DNA of 64,000 nt from Kordia periserrulae (GCF_003054265.1 NZ_QBKT01000005.1:62001-126000); one strand, 5' to 3'. Numbered from the stretch's first letter, positions 35,271 to 45,307 are shown. The notes: generated by a model not told the origin, from the sequence alone. Made by a program: numbers and translations.

Positions 35271-35957
35271 ATGAAACCAACATTATTTGTCTACGGCGGA
35301 CAAGTCAATCAAGAATTTGTAAAATACACCGCAAGACTCACAGGAAAACCAAAACCACGAATTTGCTTTTTACCAACTGCCACAGGCGATGCGCCTTGGT
35401 ATATTGAATATTGGTATGAATTGTGTCACAACATCGAAGTGGAACCGCATGTGCTTAAAATTTGGATTAGTTCCAGTTCGCAGGATTGGGATTTTGAAGA
35501 CTATTTAATGGAAATGGACGCTATTATTGTCGGTGGCGGCAATACACTCAACATGATGACCTTGCTCAAAGCACACGAAATTGACAAAGCGTTGATGAAA
35601 GCGTATAAAAGTGGAATCATTTTAGCTGGAGGAAGTGCAGGTTCATTGTGTTGGTTTAATGGCGGATTTACAGATTCACGACCAAAACAACTCACCTTTG
35701 TTGAAGGCTTCAATTTCTTGCCGTACAGTCACTGTCCACATTACCATTCCGAAGCGTCGCGACGTCCGTTGTATCATCAAAATATTGCCAAGGAAATCTT
35801 AACCGATGGCTATGCGTGTGATGATTTGGCAGGCATTGTTTTTGAAAATGAAAAACCAGTCAAAGCCATTGCGTTAAACGAAAACCATCATTCGTATTAC
35901 GTGTACAAAAAGGACGGTGAAGTAGTGGAAGAACGTTTGGATGCGGAGATTATTTAG
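35271..35957 (+). CDS. peptidase E-like (S51) protein
   Basis: A 228-residue protein of the type 1 glutamine amidotransferase-like fold, in the dipeptidase E/S51 group. The nucleophile elbow is ILAGGSAGSLCWFNGG with the Ser at 122. The segment IIVGGGNTLNMMTLLKAHEI precedes it, and the His-rich part FLPYSHCPHYHSEASRR follows. Peptidase E cleaves Asp-X dipeptides in the cytoplasm. The specific substrate here is not known. No signal peptide. It stands alone before a repeat region. Confidence 0.88.
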   Translation: MKPTLFVYGGQVNQEFVKYTARLTGKPKPRICFLPTATGDAPWYIEYWYELCHNIEVEPHVLKIWISSSSQDWDFEDYLMEMDAIIVGGGNTLNMMTLLKAHEIDKALMKAYKSGIILAGGSAGSLCWFNGGFTDSRPKQLTFVEGFNFLPYSHCPHYHSEASRRPLYHQNIAKEILTDGYACDDLAGIVFENEKPVKAIALNENHHSYYVYKKDGEVVEERLDAEII

Positions 35958-35989
35958 TTTTTTATGTTGAATTTTTAGTTGCTTCTAAG

Positions 35990-36340
35990 TCTATACTTGT
36001 CAACCTACAAACTATGGAAAATCATAGCTGTTCTCGATACAACGAACTTGCGTTCGTCACTCGAACTGACGTCTTGTGGAGCTTGAGATATAAGTAGTGA
36101 GTATTGAGATTTTTTCAATCAAAAATCAAAAATCAGCAATCAACAATCGTTAATCAAAATCGTCACTTCGAGTGAAATCTTGAAGAGGTTTTGTATCGAG
36201 AAGTACTTTGAAATTAAAATTTTGAATGTTGGATGCTGAATTTTAAATTACGCTAAACTCTTAAACTTATAAACCTATAAACTCCAAAGAGCAAACAATA
36301 AACCATTGGTACATTTTCAAATTATCAAATTGGCACATTA
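35990..36340. repeat. composite intergenic repeat, copies 3a and 3b
   Basis: This gap of about 390 bp between two convergent genes is non-coding. It has a type A core in inverse orientation (36023-36070, inner stem GAAC/GTTC) and a type B core (36162-36213, GTCACTTCGAGTG ... TATCGAGAAGT). From about 36205 to 36330 it is nearly the reverse complement of 11893-12000. Confidence 0.88.
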
Positions 36341-36348
36341 AAAAAAAC

Positions 36349-37023
36349 TTACAATCTCATAGCTTTCTTTGTTTCCAATACCTTACCATCAGCAGTAATT
36401 TTGATTAAATAAATGCCTTTTGGTTGTTTTGACAAATCAATTTGCGGAAGTTTGGATAATTGTGTGTACGTATTTGATTGTAATAACTGTCCGTTCAAAT
36501 TAAACACTTCTGTAGTGAGTTGCGTGTAATTTTCATGCAGCTGTAGCTGAAACAATCCAGTTGCGGAAGGATTGGGAAAAAGTGAATTCAATCGTTCTTC
36601 TCCTTGAATTCGTTTAAAATTGGATGAAGTTTCTTTTTCAATTTCGGTTCCGACACAGCCAAAACAACAGCAACACAATTTTACACAATGAATAGTTCCC
36701 CCATAACCAACAACTTCAACGGTATCCATTTTTTCCCAACTATATAAAAGATTGACTTTTATTTCTTTTGCATCACTTACGGGAATTTCTTTTGTTTCAA
36801 AACCTAAATAGGAAATTTCTAAAATATCGTTTGGTTCCACTTCAATAGCAAAGCGTCCGTGTTTGTTGGTAATGGTGCCGTTTTTAGAATTTTTCACAAT
36901 CACATTCGCGTCCGCCAATACGTTTTTTTCTTCGTCATAAATAGTTCCTGTCAATGTACGTTTCTGCGCAAAGCAAGTGATGGAAATACTGAAAAATAAA
37001 GTAAAAAGTAATATTCGTTTCAT
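36349..37023 (-). CDS. short carboxypeptidase-regulatory-like protein with cysteine cluster and T9SS type A tail
   Basis: A 224-residue secreted protein. After a signal peptide (ends CFAQ), residues 22-95 form a CarboxypepD_reg-like beta domain (LTGTIYDEEKNVLADANVIV, then ILEISYLGFETKEIPVSD), the same type as at the start of SusC-like receptors. Next comes TVEVVGYGGT, like the EVVVVGYG segment that precedes the plug of SusC proteins. No plug follows; instead there is a cluster of six cysteines (113, 117-120 and 123: CVKLCCCCFGC). Residues about 145-224 are a type A sorting domain (LFPNPSATGLFQLQL ... QPKGIYLIKITA). It lies downstream of the chimeric A2M gene on the same strand. Confidence 0.85.
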   Translation of the reverse strand: MKRILLFTLFFSISITCFAQKRTLTGTIYDEEKNVLADANVIVKNSKNGTITNKHGRFAIEVEPNDILEISYLGFETKEIPVSDAKEIKVNLLYSWEKMDTVEVVGYGGTIHCVKLCCCCFGCVGTEIEKETSSNFKRIQGEERLNSLFPNPSATGLFQLQLHENYTQLTTEVFNLNGQLLQSNTYTQLSKLPQIDLSKQPKGIYLIKITADGKVLETKKAMRL

Positions 37024-37046
37024 ATTTTTTTGGTTTGATTATGATT

Positions 37047-37054
37047 CAAAACTA
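37047..37054 (-). promoter_or_regulatory. -7 box for the cysteine-cluster protein
   Basis: On the minus strand TAGTTTTG matches TAnnTTTG, 23 bases upstream of the ATG at 37023. It suggests the gene has its own promoter and is not only read from the A2M gene. Confidence 0.45.
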
Positions 37055-37139
37055 GCAGAAACAGCAATTGTAAAAAAGCAGTAATGCGTGAACAAGCATT
37101 TTCAATGAGGGAAATTTTGAGTTTTTAAAAAACTAAATA

Positions 37140-37430
37140 GTTAAACTTGTGAACTATAGAAAATCGTAGCTGTTCTCGATACATTTTTCCTTCATTTCGA
37201 CAAGCTCAATGTGAGGAAAAATACTCGAACTGACGTATTGTGGAACTTGAGATAGTATTGAGATTTTTTTAAAACTAAACCTTTAAACTTCAAACAACAA
37301 ACCGTCACTTCGAGTGAAATCTTGAAAAGATTTTGTATCGAGAAGTGCTTTGAAACTAAAATTCTGAATGTTGAATGCTGAACTTTAAATTACGCTAAAC
37401 TCTTAAACTTATAAACCCATAAACTCCAAA
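37140..37430. repeat. composite intergenic repeat, copies 4a and 4b
   Basis: Non-coding part of the 412-base gap before the A2M gene end. The type A core 37165-37234 has a long inner stem (TTTTTCCT/AGGAAAAA) around a TTCATTTCGACAAGCTCAAT loop. The type B core is 37304-37356 (AAATCTTGAAAAGATTT). A tail homologous to 36215-36290 follows. Confidence 0.88.
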
Positions 37431-37435
37431 AAAAA

Positions 37436-40400
37436 CTATTCAAACGTCAAACGAATTCCTTTGGTATGACTTCTCAATTCAGGCGCGTACATGCTTTCAA
37501 TCGTGGTAATTCCGTTGGAGAAGTTTCCTGTGTTGTTGACGCGGACTTCATATTCTAAGATAAAAACACCTTTTGGAATGCGGTCGAAAAAGAAATTGGT
37601 ACTCGCATCGCGTGTGCTTTCATAATAACCAATACCATCTTGCCATTTGTATTCCGATAGTGTAGTTACAGGCTCCAAACCAGCCGCACGCATGTCTTTT
37701 AGGTGAATGAACTCCACTTCTTTTTCGTTTCGAATCGTTAAACGTACCGTGATTTTATCGCCAATTTTTAATGTTTTCTTTTCAATTGGCAGCAAAGTTT
37801 CTTCACCATTACGAGTTTCTTTTACGTATAAGGATTTTGATACTTGCAACTTGGAAGCTTCACTTTCTGTAACCTTATCCAACGTTTCAAAATATTGCCA
37901 GTACACAGCACCAAAACCTGTCGTTTTTCCATTGTTTTTTACGTTGATAGTCGCTTTGTCTTTGGTAATTTCATCTTTGCGCCAAGCAGTTTTAAAATAG
38001 CCTGTACCTGCTTCTTTTTTGGTTTCGTCAAGTTTTTTGGTACTGATTTTTTCCGTGCCGATGGTAAACTTCGTGTTGTCTTTGATAGAAACAAATTGCT
38101 TCGGATTCAACAATAAAGCATAAATCGCTTTGGTCGTTGCTTTGGTGGTTGCCCATTGATTTCGCTGTTTTTGTTGCAACAACCACAATTGCAATTCTTG
38201 AACAATGGTGTCGTTTTTGGTAATTTCTGCAAAGGCTTCAATCAACAACGCGTGCGCTTCTACATTGCGAGCACTAGCATATCCTTGGTTGGAAAGTTCT
38301 TTCCAGTACATACCATTTTCTTCCGATGTTACCGCAGCTTCTTCCAAAGCCGTCATGATTTTGTTAGCTTCTTTCTTCCGATTCATTCGCGCCAACGTCA
38401 ACGCCAACATTGCTTTTTGATTAATAGGTAAGAGCAACCATTCGTCTTGCAGATGGTCTAAATACACTTCCATTGCTTCTTGTGCGTTTGCTGGAATCTT
38501 CATAAAATCTGCATTCATGCTTCGAGTATATAGATACGGAATTTGTTTGGCGTAAGCAGTAGCATTTGGCTTGTCACGCAGTTTAGCGTAGGCTATCAAA
38601 AAGTGTGTATCCACATAGCTAAAAGCATCTTCAATAATATCTTCAAAAAATAACTTTTCTGATGTTTCTGTTATCATATTCAGTTTCACCAAATGCGCAA
38701 AGGTTTGTAATATATGTAACGTGATGTAATGATTTTCTTTTCCGCCAGCAAACCAAACAAATCCGCCCGATTCGTTTTGCAAATCGTTTAACTTTAACCA
38801 CATTTCTTTTTGCATTTCCTCGGTAGCTTTTTCGTCAAAAAGTGTAGTGAGTTGTTGTTTTCTGGCAGTTTCAGAAGCGGCATCGCGCACCCAAGGTGTT
38901 TCCGCTAATAACAAGGATTTGAATTCAGGATTTTTCTCCAAATCTGATACCAATTGTCCGTTGGCTTTCCACGCTTCAAAGACTTCTTTGATTTTTGGCG
39001 AACTTTGTAAAATATGCGCTGCAATGGCATTGGCATACAAGCGCGCAAAGGTTTGTTCGGCACATTCATACGGATATTCCATTAAATATGGCAACGACTG
39101 AATGGCGCTCCACGTAGGATTGGACGTATACTCTAAGGTCAATTGATGATTTTGTAACGTCGAACTCGTATTGTTTTTGAGTTTTTCAAATGTGATTGTT
39201 TTTTGTTCGCCCGCTTTTACCAGAAACGGTTTTGCTTCTGTAAGTAACAGACTATTTTTAAGAACAGGTAACACACTTTCTTCGCCATCAGAGAAATTTT
39301 CCGCCGTAGCGAGCACTTTGTACTGAATGGCTTCTATACCTTCTGGGATATAGAGTTTCCATGACAGTGTGGCATTTCCTTTTGCGTCTACCGTAAATGC
39401 TTTGTTTTTTTCGGAAAGATGCACTTTTGCGTCGATGGATGTTTGTGTTTGCGCATCAAACAAACGTAATGACGCAATGCCTTTGGTCACTTTGTTTTGT
39501 AAATTGACCACTTTCGTGGAAATGACAATCGTATCTTTTTCACGCAGAAAACGCGGCATATTTGGCACAACCATCAATTCTTTTTGCGTCACCGCATTTT
39601 TAAGAATGTTTCCGTAAATACCATCTTTTTGATGTGCAAATAATTGAAATTTCCATCGCGATAATGCTTCGGGAGCATCAAATTCAATCGCAACATTACC
39701 TTCAGCATCCGTTCGTAAATGTGGATAGAAAAAAGCGGTTTCTTGTAAATTTTTACGAGTTTCTATGTTGTCAACATCTTCTTCGGTGATTCCGACAATA
39801 ACCTCAACGCCGTCAACCATTTCTTTTCGTGTACCGTATTTTGTGGTAATAAGAACGACTCCGCCAGCGCCACGACTTCCATACAAAGCTGTTGCCTGCG
39901 CATCTTTTAAAACACTTAATGTGGTAATGTTTTGACTGGATAAATTTCGAAATACATTTTGATCTACAGGAACACCGTCAATTACAAATAAAGGAGTTGT
40001 TTCGCCTTTTAGACTTGACCAACCACGAATGACAATTGTTGAAGATTGTCCAGGTTGGCCACTTCCTGTTTCTATATTGATACCCGCAGCCATTCCTTGC
40101 AACATTTCGTCTAAAGAACCCACAGGAACATATTGTACAGAAGTGCCGTCAACAGTAGCGACTGCATATCCTAAAGATGCTTTTTGTTTTGAAATACCAT
40201 AGGCAACCACGGTAACTTCTTCTAATTCACTACTGCCAGATAAACGAACGCTGATATTTTTTTGATTGCCAACTTTGACTTCTTCTGGATTAAATCCTAC
40301 ATAACTAAATACTAATACTTGATTTGAAGAAGCATTGATACTGTACAAACCGTCAAAATCGGTAGTGGTTCCAACGTCCGTTCCTTTTAACATCACATTG

Positions 40401-43400
40401 GCGCCAGGTAACGGTAATCCTGATTCGTCCAATACGTGACCAATGATATTTCCTGAGTAATTCGTAGTGTTTTTGTTGTGTTTTTGCCACTTAATGGTTC
40501 TAAGGTATTGATCGTTTGCATTTTTAGTGTTTCGGAAGCTCAGTCCAAACCAATTTAATTGTAAATGTTTGTACAGTTTTGGAATGTAATACTGAGCTTT
40601 TAAGTTGTAAAATTCGTCTGAATATTTGTTTTTGAAACCTTGTGCTCGCAACTGCGGAGTTTCATAGTATTGTTTACGAAAGTCAGGTAGATTCGTGTTC
40701 CAATCATGCGTTACAAATTGATCGAGTGATTCATCATACATAGACGCTAACACTTCTGCATTGCTTGGGTTGTTTTCTAAATCTAAGATTTTAAACTGCC
40801 AAGTTTCAGGCTGTCCAGGACGTAATTTGTTTCGAAATGTGGTGGTTTCAATATTGAGATAGTTTTTACCTTCATACAAACTGATAGAAAATTCATCTTC
40901 ATAAAATGTATTGAATTTCACAAAACTCATTCGGACAGTAACTTCATGGGTAAATCGTTTTTCAAGCGGAATTTTAATGATTTTAGAACCTTTTTCAATA
41001 GATTCTATCCCAAAGAAAAACGGTTCGCCTTTATGAAATGCTTGTACATGCACATTTAGTGGTTCATCGCGCAAAGCGGTTGCTAATTTCACTACAATAT
41101 ATCCGTCATTTTTGTAATTGCTGTTGCGTATTTCATAGTCGAAAAGTTGGTTATTCGCCAAATATTGATCGTTTGCATCGACGAGAAAAAAATGTTGTGT
41201 TTCGGTAACGCTGTCTTTTAGTTTTTCATCATATACAGCGGTTTCTACAGCATACGTTCCTGATTTCCATTTGGAAACATCCAACGTAAACGTCGTTTTA
41301 TTACCAGTGTTAAAAGTTTCTTGTGCTACTTGTGTTTCTTTTTCTGAATTGTTTTCGCTTTTATCGTATTGTATGTGAGGAAATTGAGTAATGAAAGTTT
41401 CTTTAGACATGCTATGATACTCTGGAATTTCCCAAGGTCGTTTTTTTAAAGTACGCGTCGGATTTTTGAGTTTGTAGATTTTGAAATGTCCATTAGCCGC
41501 AACGTTGACATCGTTGATATCTTTCGTCGTAATTTTTAGGGATAAAGGAACTTTTTTGTTGGTTTTTCGTGGAAAATCTACATATAAATCGAAACCCTTA
41601 CGACTTACACTGACTGTTTTTTCAGCAGTTTGTGTTTCGCCGTTGCTATCAGTAATTTCAAGGGAAACCGTGTATTGATACGCATATACTTTGTCTGCAT
41701 CGACAGTTTCATCTATCAAAGCCACGAAAGGAATGCTAAAGTTTCCTTTTTCGTCCGTACGTGTTTCAGCTTCTTTAACTATTTGACTTTTTTCGTTGTA
41801 ACGACCGTATGCATTGATAACTCGTGAAATTTTATAGGAAACTTTGGCATTGGAAACAGCGCTTCCGAGTAACGCTTTAGCGGTTCCTGTTACGTTTATA
41901 CTGTCATTGAAAGCAACATTACTTGTTACAGGATCAACAACTACTTCAAAGCGTGGGCGTTTGTATTCTTCTACTTTGAAGGTAAATCTTTGTTCGTGGA
42001 ATTCGTCAATGGCGTCCCAAAACGGATGCTCGCCCTCGTATTCATAATCTTGATCAACATTGATGGTAAAATCGCCCGTAACGCTGTTTTTCGGAATTTT
42101 GAAAGAGCCGCTAAACGAGCCAAATTCGTTGGTTTTTAAACGCATAAATTTCAGTTCTCCATCTTCAGAATATACTTCCACTTCACAAAAAACATTAGGA
42201 ACTACAGCACTTACACCATTTTTTTGTTGCAAAACCACAACTTTAAACTGTACGGTTTGTCCAGGTCGATATATAGCTCTGTCGGTAAATATGAACGGTT
42301 TTGCTTCCCAATACAATTCTTCATCTTTTTCATACTTTTTTTCAAGAGAAGTCGATGCAGTATACAAGGTATCACCTTTGTAAATAATGTATTTTTCAAT
42401 TCTTTTTTTACGCGCACGCTTATTGATGGTCGCCTGACCGTATATGTTGGTATATTCAGTTTGATTGACCGTATTTGTAAGATTCGAAATTTTAATTTTT
42501 GCTTTATGAATCGGTTTTCCGGTGTCGCGATGTACAATGGTATGTACATTTTTATCATTAAATTCCGTGATAACTTCTGCCAAATTCGTTTTTTGAAGGC
42601 TGTTATACGAGATGACATTGGTGGCTTTTTGATTTTTGTCAACATCCGATAATACTACGAGATAACTTCCTGTTGCGAGTGATGGAATGCTAATTTCGGT
42701 CGTATGTTCGTGATAATCTTTTGGAATATTTATAACATACGTTTGCTGAAGAATGGCTTTTTTATGCTTGATGAAATGTGCAATTACCGAATCGCGTTTT
42801 CTGTAATAGATGCGTTTTAAAAAACCGTGCGGAATGCGATAGGCTTTTAAAAATAAGGTGTCAACGTTTCTAGCTTTTACCTGTGCTAGTGTAGGTTTGT
42901 CTGAAATACTGAAAGCTTCCGTAGTAAACTTAATGGACTTTTCTTCAATCTTTTTTTGAAGCAATGCACATTTAATGCCGCCTTCTGCATTTGGATAGTT
43001 GGCGGACATCTTTTTTACAAGAGACAATGCTTTTATACGCGTGTCATTCTCTATATGTTCAAATTTGTACTGACTATACTCTGAAATGTATAAATAATGA
43101 TTGGCAAGTTCGTAATTGATTAAAGCCTCTAAAGGATTTCCCTGATATGTTTTCGCCAATTGTTGTAAGGCAGTAATATAATATGCACTTTGTTCGCGCG
43201 TCGTATATATTCTGTTGTAAAAAAACTTAAAACGTTGCAATACAATATCAACATGTGCATTTTTGTTGCGAAGTGCTGCTTTTTCGAGTTTTTGAAAAAG
43301 ACGTAGTGTATTGTTCATTGCAAAAACTTCATCCTTCTGTTCAGGGAATTGTTGTTGTAAAAAAGTGGCTGTAGGAGCAAAATCTTTTTCGCTAGCTTGA

Positions 43401-44044
43401 TACTTCTCGTTGCTTTTGTACGTGTATGGAATGTCCGTTTTGTAAAAATCGAGCGCGTTGTGTGCTAAAATTTCAAACAAACTTGAACGATACATTTTCA
43501 TGGTTTCCTTTCCTTCTAAAAGCAACATGTAGTCTTCTACAGGAAGTTTTAAAAGAGCTTCTTCACGTGCAATGGAATGTTGATAATGCTTGTGAATTTG
43601 TGTCACAAAAGTTTTGATATCCCACAACTCAATATCACTAGGAATCGTTTCAAAATCCACCGAAGAACGATTGCGAATTTGGTATTGATGTCTATATAAA
43701 TATTGCATCAACAGTCGCGCATACATATTTTCCAAAATAACATTCGCAGGAAATGCTTGTGCATTCATAGTTTCACGAAGACTCTGTAATACCTGCACTT
43801 CTGAATCTTCCGTAAGGAGCAACGAAAATTTAGCACGATAGAGAAAGCTTTTTACAATCTGCGATGTTTCTTGACTTTTTTCAGCTTCTTGATATATTCG
43901 CTCTACGAGTTTTTGAGCCGAAGCAAACTTTCCTTCCAACTCTAAATCTTCTACTTTTTGCCAGTTTTTGTCAAAATTGTATTGTGCCAGGCTGCATTGT
44001 ACACACAAAAACATCACAAAACAGATACTATATATTTTTCTCAT
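37436..44044 (-). CDS. giant alpha-2-macroglobulin family protein with inserted SusC-like TonB plug
   Basis: A 2202-residue exported protein. A signal peptide (ends SLAQ) precedes a helical, repeat-like region to about residue 400. The MG2 domain is near 586-606 (FTDRAIYRPGQTVQFKVVV). Residues about 1199-1270 are a CarboxypepD_reg domain (GHVLDESGLPLPGANVMLKG) and 1275-1404 a SusC-type plug (VVAYGISKQ, SLDEMLQGMAAGINIETGSG, STIVIRGWSSLKGE, VLKDAQATALYGSRGAGG). No beta-barrel follows. The A2M domain begins at 1430 (RKNLQETAFFYPHL). The thioester site is Cys1661-Ala-Glu-Gln1664 and the C-terminus is receptor-domain-like. A2M proteins trap proteases. In bacteria they guard the periplasm. The plug sits where a bait region is expected. 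A paralogue lies upstream. Confidence 0.92.
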   Translation of the reverse strand: MRKIYSICFVMFLCVQCSLAQYNFDKNWQKVEDLELEGKFASAQKLVERIYQEAEKSQETSQIVKSFLYRAKFSLLLTEDSEVQVLQSLRETMNAQAFPANVILENMYARLLMQYLYRHQYQIRNRSSVDFETIPSDIELWDIKTFVTQIHKHYQHSIAREEALLKLPVEDYMLLLEGKETMKMYRSSLFEILAHNALDFYKTDIPYTYKSNEKYQASEKDFAPTATFLQQQFPEQKDEVFAMNNTLRLFQKLEKAALRNKNAHVDIVLQRFKFFYNRIYTTREQSAYYITALQQLAKTYQGNPLEALINYELANHYLYISEYSQYKFEHIENDTRIKALSLVKKMSANYPNAEGGIKCALLQKKIEEKSIKFTTEAFSISDKPTLAQVKARNVDTLFLKAYRIPHGFLKRIYYRKRDSVIAHFIKHKKAILQQTYVINIPKDYHEHTTEISIPSLATGSYLVVLSDVDKNQKATNVISYNSLQKTNLAEVITEFNDKNVHTIVHRDTGKPIHKAKIKISNLTNTVNQTEYTNIYGQATINKRARKKRIEKYIIYKGDTLYTASTSLEKKYEKDEELYWEAKPFIFTDRAIYRPGQTVQFKVVVLQQKNGVSAVVPNVFCEVEVYSEDGELKFMRLKTNEFGSFSGSFKIPKNSVTGDFTINVDQDYEYEGEHPFWDAIDEFHEQRFTFKVEEYKRPRFEVVVDPVTSNVAFNDSINVTGTAKALLGSAVSNAKVSYKISRVINAYGRYNEKSQIVKEAETRTDEKGNFSIPFVALIDETVDADKVYAYQYTVSLEITDSNGETQTAEKTVSVSRKGFDLYVDFPRKTNKKVPLSLKITTKDINDVNVAANGHFKIYKLKNPTRTLKKRPWEIPEYHSMSKETFITQFPHIQYDKSENNSEKETQVAQETFNTGNKTTFTLDVSKWKSGTYAVETAVYDEKLKDSVTETQHFFLVDANDQYLANNQLFDYEIRNSNYKNDGYIVVKLATALRDEPLNVHVQAFHKGEPFFFGIESIEKGSKIIKIPLEKRFTHEVTVRMSFVKFNTFYEDEFSISLYEGKNYLNIETTTFRNKLRPGQPETWQFKILDLENNPSNAEVLASMYDESLDQFVTHDWNTNLPDFRKQYYETPQLRAQGFKNKYSDEFYNLKAQYYIPKLYKHLQLNWFGLSFRNTKNANDQYLRTIKWQKHNKNTTNYSGNIIGHVLDESGLPLPGANVMLKGTDVGTTTDFDGLYSINASSNQVLVFSYVGFNPEEVKVGNQKNISVRLSGSSELEEVTVVAYGISKQKASLGYAVATVDGTSVQYVPVGSLDEMLQGMAAGINIETGSGQPGQSSTIVIRGWSSLKGETTPLFVIDGVPVDQNVFRNLSSQNITTLSVLKDAQATALYGSRGAGGVVLITTKYGTRKEMVDGVEVIVGITEEDVDNIETRKNLQETAFFYPHLRTDAEGNVAIEFDAPEALSRWKFQLFAHQKDGIYGNILKNAVTQKELMVVPNMPRFLREKDTIVISTKVVNLQNKVTKGIASLRLFDAQTQTSIDAKVHLSEKNKAFTVDAKGNATLSWKLYIPEGIEAIQYKVLATAENFSDGEESVLPVLKNSLLLTEAKPFLVKAGEQKTITFEKLKNNTSSTLQNHQLTLEYTSNPTWSAIQSLPYLMEYPYECAEQTFARLYANAIAAHILQSSPKIKEVFEAWKANGQLVSDLEKNPEFKSLLLAETPWVRDAASETARKQQLTTLFDEKATEEMQKEMWLKLNDLQNESGGFVWFAGGKENHYITLHILQTFAHLVKLNMITETSEKLFFEDIIEDAFSYVDTHFLIAYAKLRDKPNATAYAKQIPYLYTRSMNADFMKIPANAQEAMEVYLDHLQDEWLLLPINQKAMLALTLARMNRKKEANKIMTALEEAAVTSEENGMYWKELSNQGYASARNVEAHALLIEAFAEITKNDTIVQELQLWLLQQKQRNQWATTKATTKAIYALLLNPKQFVSIKDNTKFTIGTEKISTKKLDETKKEAGTGYFKTAWRKDEITKDKATINVKNNGKTTGFGAVYWQYFETLDKVTESEASKLQVSKSLYVKETRNGEETLLPIEKKTLKIGDKITVRLTIRNEKEVEFIHLKDMRAAGLEPVTTLSEYKWQDGIGYYESTRDASTNFFFDRIPKGVFILEYEVRVNNTGNFSNGITTIESMYAPELRSHTKGIRLTFE

Positions 44045-44173
44045 GAATATTGTTTTCTTGGTTAGTGCAACAAATAACTAGAATGCTTTTAAAAGATACA
44101 ATAAAGGATTAGGGAACGTGCGATTTGAATTAGGAAACGTATCTAAAAGGATTTTTAGTATCTTGAACCGTAT

Positions 44174-45307
44174 ATGAAAAATCGATATTTACTTTTTGTT
44201 TGTTGTGTTTGTACGTTCGTGAAAGTATCTGCACAAGGATTTCCATTACCGAAATTGGCTTCTCCAGAAGATACTTTTTATACGTATTTGGATAATGAAC
44301 ATATTTCCAATCCCGAAAAATTCAACGGAAACGTAAAAAAAGTGGTTCGGACTTTGCGGAAATATGAACAAGGTGTTGATCCGTCGACAGTTGATATTGT
44401 AACTACATTTTTAAATAGAAATAAAAAACGTACCAAAACGGTATCTCGCTATTATGTGTATGGAATTGAAGAATACAAGGAAGAGGTAAATCATCTAGAA
44501 ACGCCAGAAGCAACCATCACCAAAGAAGGAAACAAAACGATTAAAACCATTAAAGATGATGGTGCGTTTGCAGAATATGAGTATACCGAAAAAGGAGACG
44601 ATATTTATGTATATGAAAATGATCTTTTGTTGACATTTTATAATCATAATGATAGTTTGGCGTATGCGTATGACGATAAAAATCAGTTGACATTTATACA
44701 CACGTTTGAAAGTTTATTGTTAGATGAGGTAGATGAGAATGGAGAAATTGCCGCACGCTGGCGTTCTGTTTTTGAAGTACGCGGTTTGGAAGTATTAGAA
44801 TATCAAAATGAATTGCCGAAGCAGAAAGTTATCTATGATAAATTTGGTGAAGTGATTGATATTTACAAAAAAACATACGACTATAATTCCGATAAATTAC
44901 TCACCAAATTCACCACCGAATACAAGCGTTATTTGTATGATGATTATGTAGATTCTATTGCTATTGATCAGCAAAAATATGAGGAATTTCCTAGAGTAGA
45001 AACGAACGATAGCATTCAAGTTGGAACGTTTCAATATTCAAAAACAAACAAAATTACAGGCTATCAGCGAACAAAAGGAAAAGAAAACGAAGTGTATAAA
45101 ATCATCTATAACAACGACGATTTAATGTATTTGGTAGAAGGAACGCTCACATTTTATCAAAAAGGCAAACTCGTTTCCTTAGATGTAGAATACGAATATT
45201 TGTATGACGAAAAAGGCAATCCGAAAAGTATCAAGACATTTTATTATCTCGGCGGTGAAAAGATGATAGATAAAGAAACGTTTTTTGAGATTGTATATTA
45301 TGAATAG
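44174..45307 (+). CDS. secreted protein with YD/RHS-like motifs, unknown function
   Basis: A 377-residue exported protein. The signal peptide is MKNRYLLFVCCVCTFVKVSA. The rest is rich in Tyr, Asp and Lys with repeated strand-turn motifs such as YDDKNQLTFIHTFE, YDYNSDKLLTKFTTEYKRY and YDEKGNPKSIKTFYYLGGE, which resemble single RHS/YD or MORN-like strands. No catalytic motif or sorting tail was seen. It is divergent from the chimeric A2M gene, with 129 bases between the starts, so the two may share control. Confidence 0.7.
   Translation: MKNRYLLFVCCVCTFVKVSAQGFPLPKLASPEDTFYTYLDNEHISNPEKFNGNVKKVVRTLRKYEQGVDPSTVDIVTTFLNRNKKRTKTVSRYYVYGIEEYKEEVNHLETPEATITKEGNKTIKTIKDDGAFAEYEYTEKGDDIYVYENDLLLTFYNHNDSLAYAYDDKNQLTFIHTFESLLLDEVDENGEIAARWRSVFEVRGLEVLEYQNELPKQKVIYDKFGEVIDIYKKTYDYNSDKLLTKFTTEYKRYLYDDYVDSIAIDQQKYEEFPRVETNDSIQVGTFQYSKTNKITGYQRTKGKENEVYKIIYNNDDLMYLVEGTLTFYQKGKLVSLDVEYEYLYDEKGNPKSIKTFYYLGGEKMIDKETFFEIVYYE

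Noticed and set aside
42224-42652. Open frame of 142 codons on the plus strand inside the A2M gene
   Set aside because: It is the mirror of the well-supported A2M coding frame, with no domain or start signal.
44174-45307. RHS toxin
   Set aside because: The YD-like motifs are few and irregular, there is no RHS core repeat or toxin tip, and the protein is too short.
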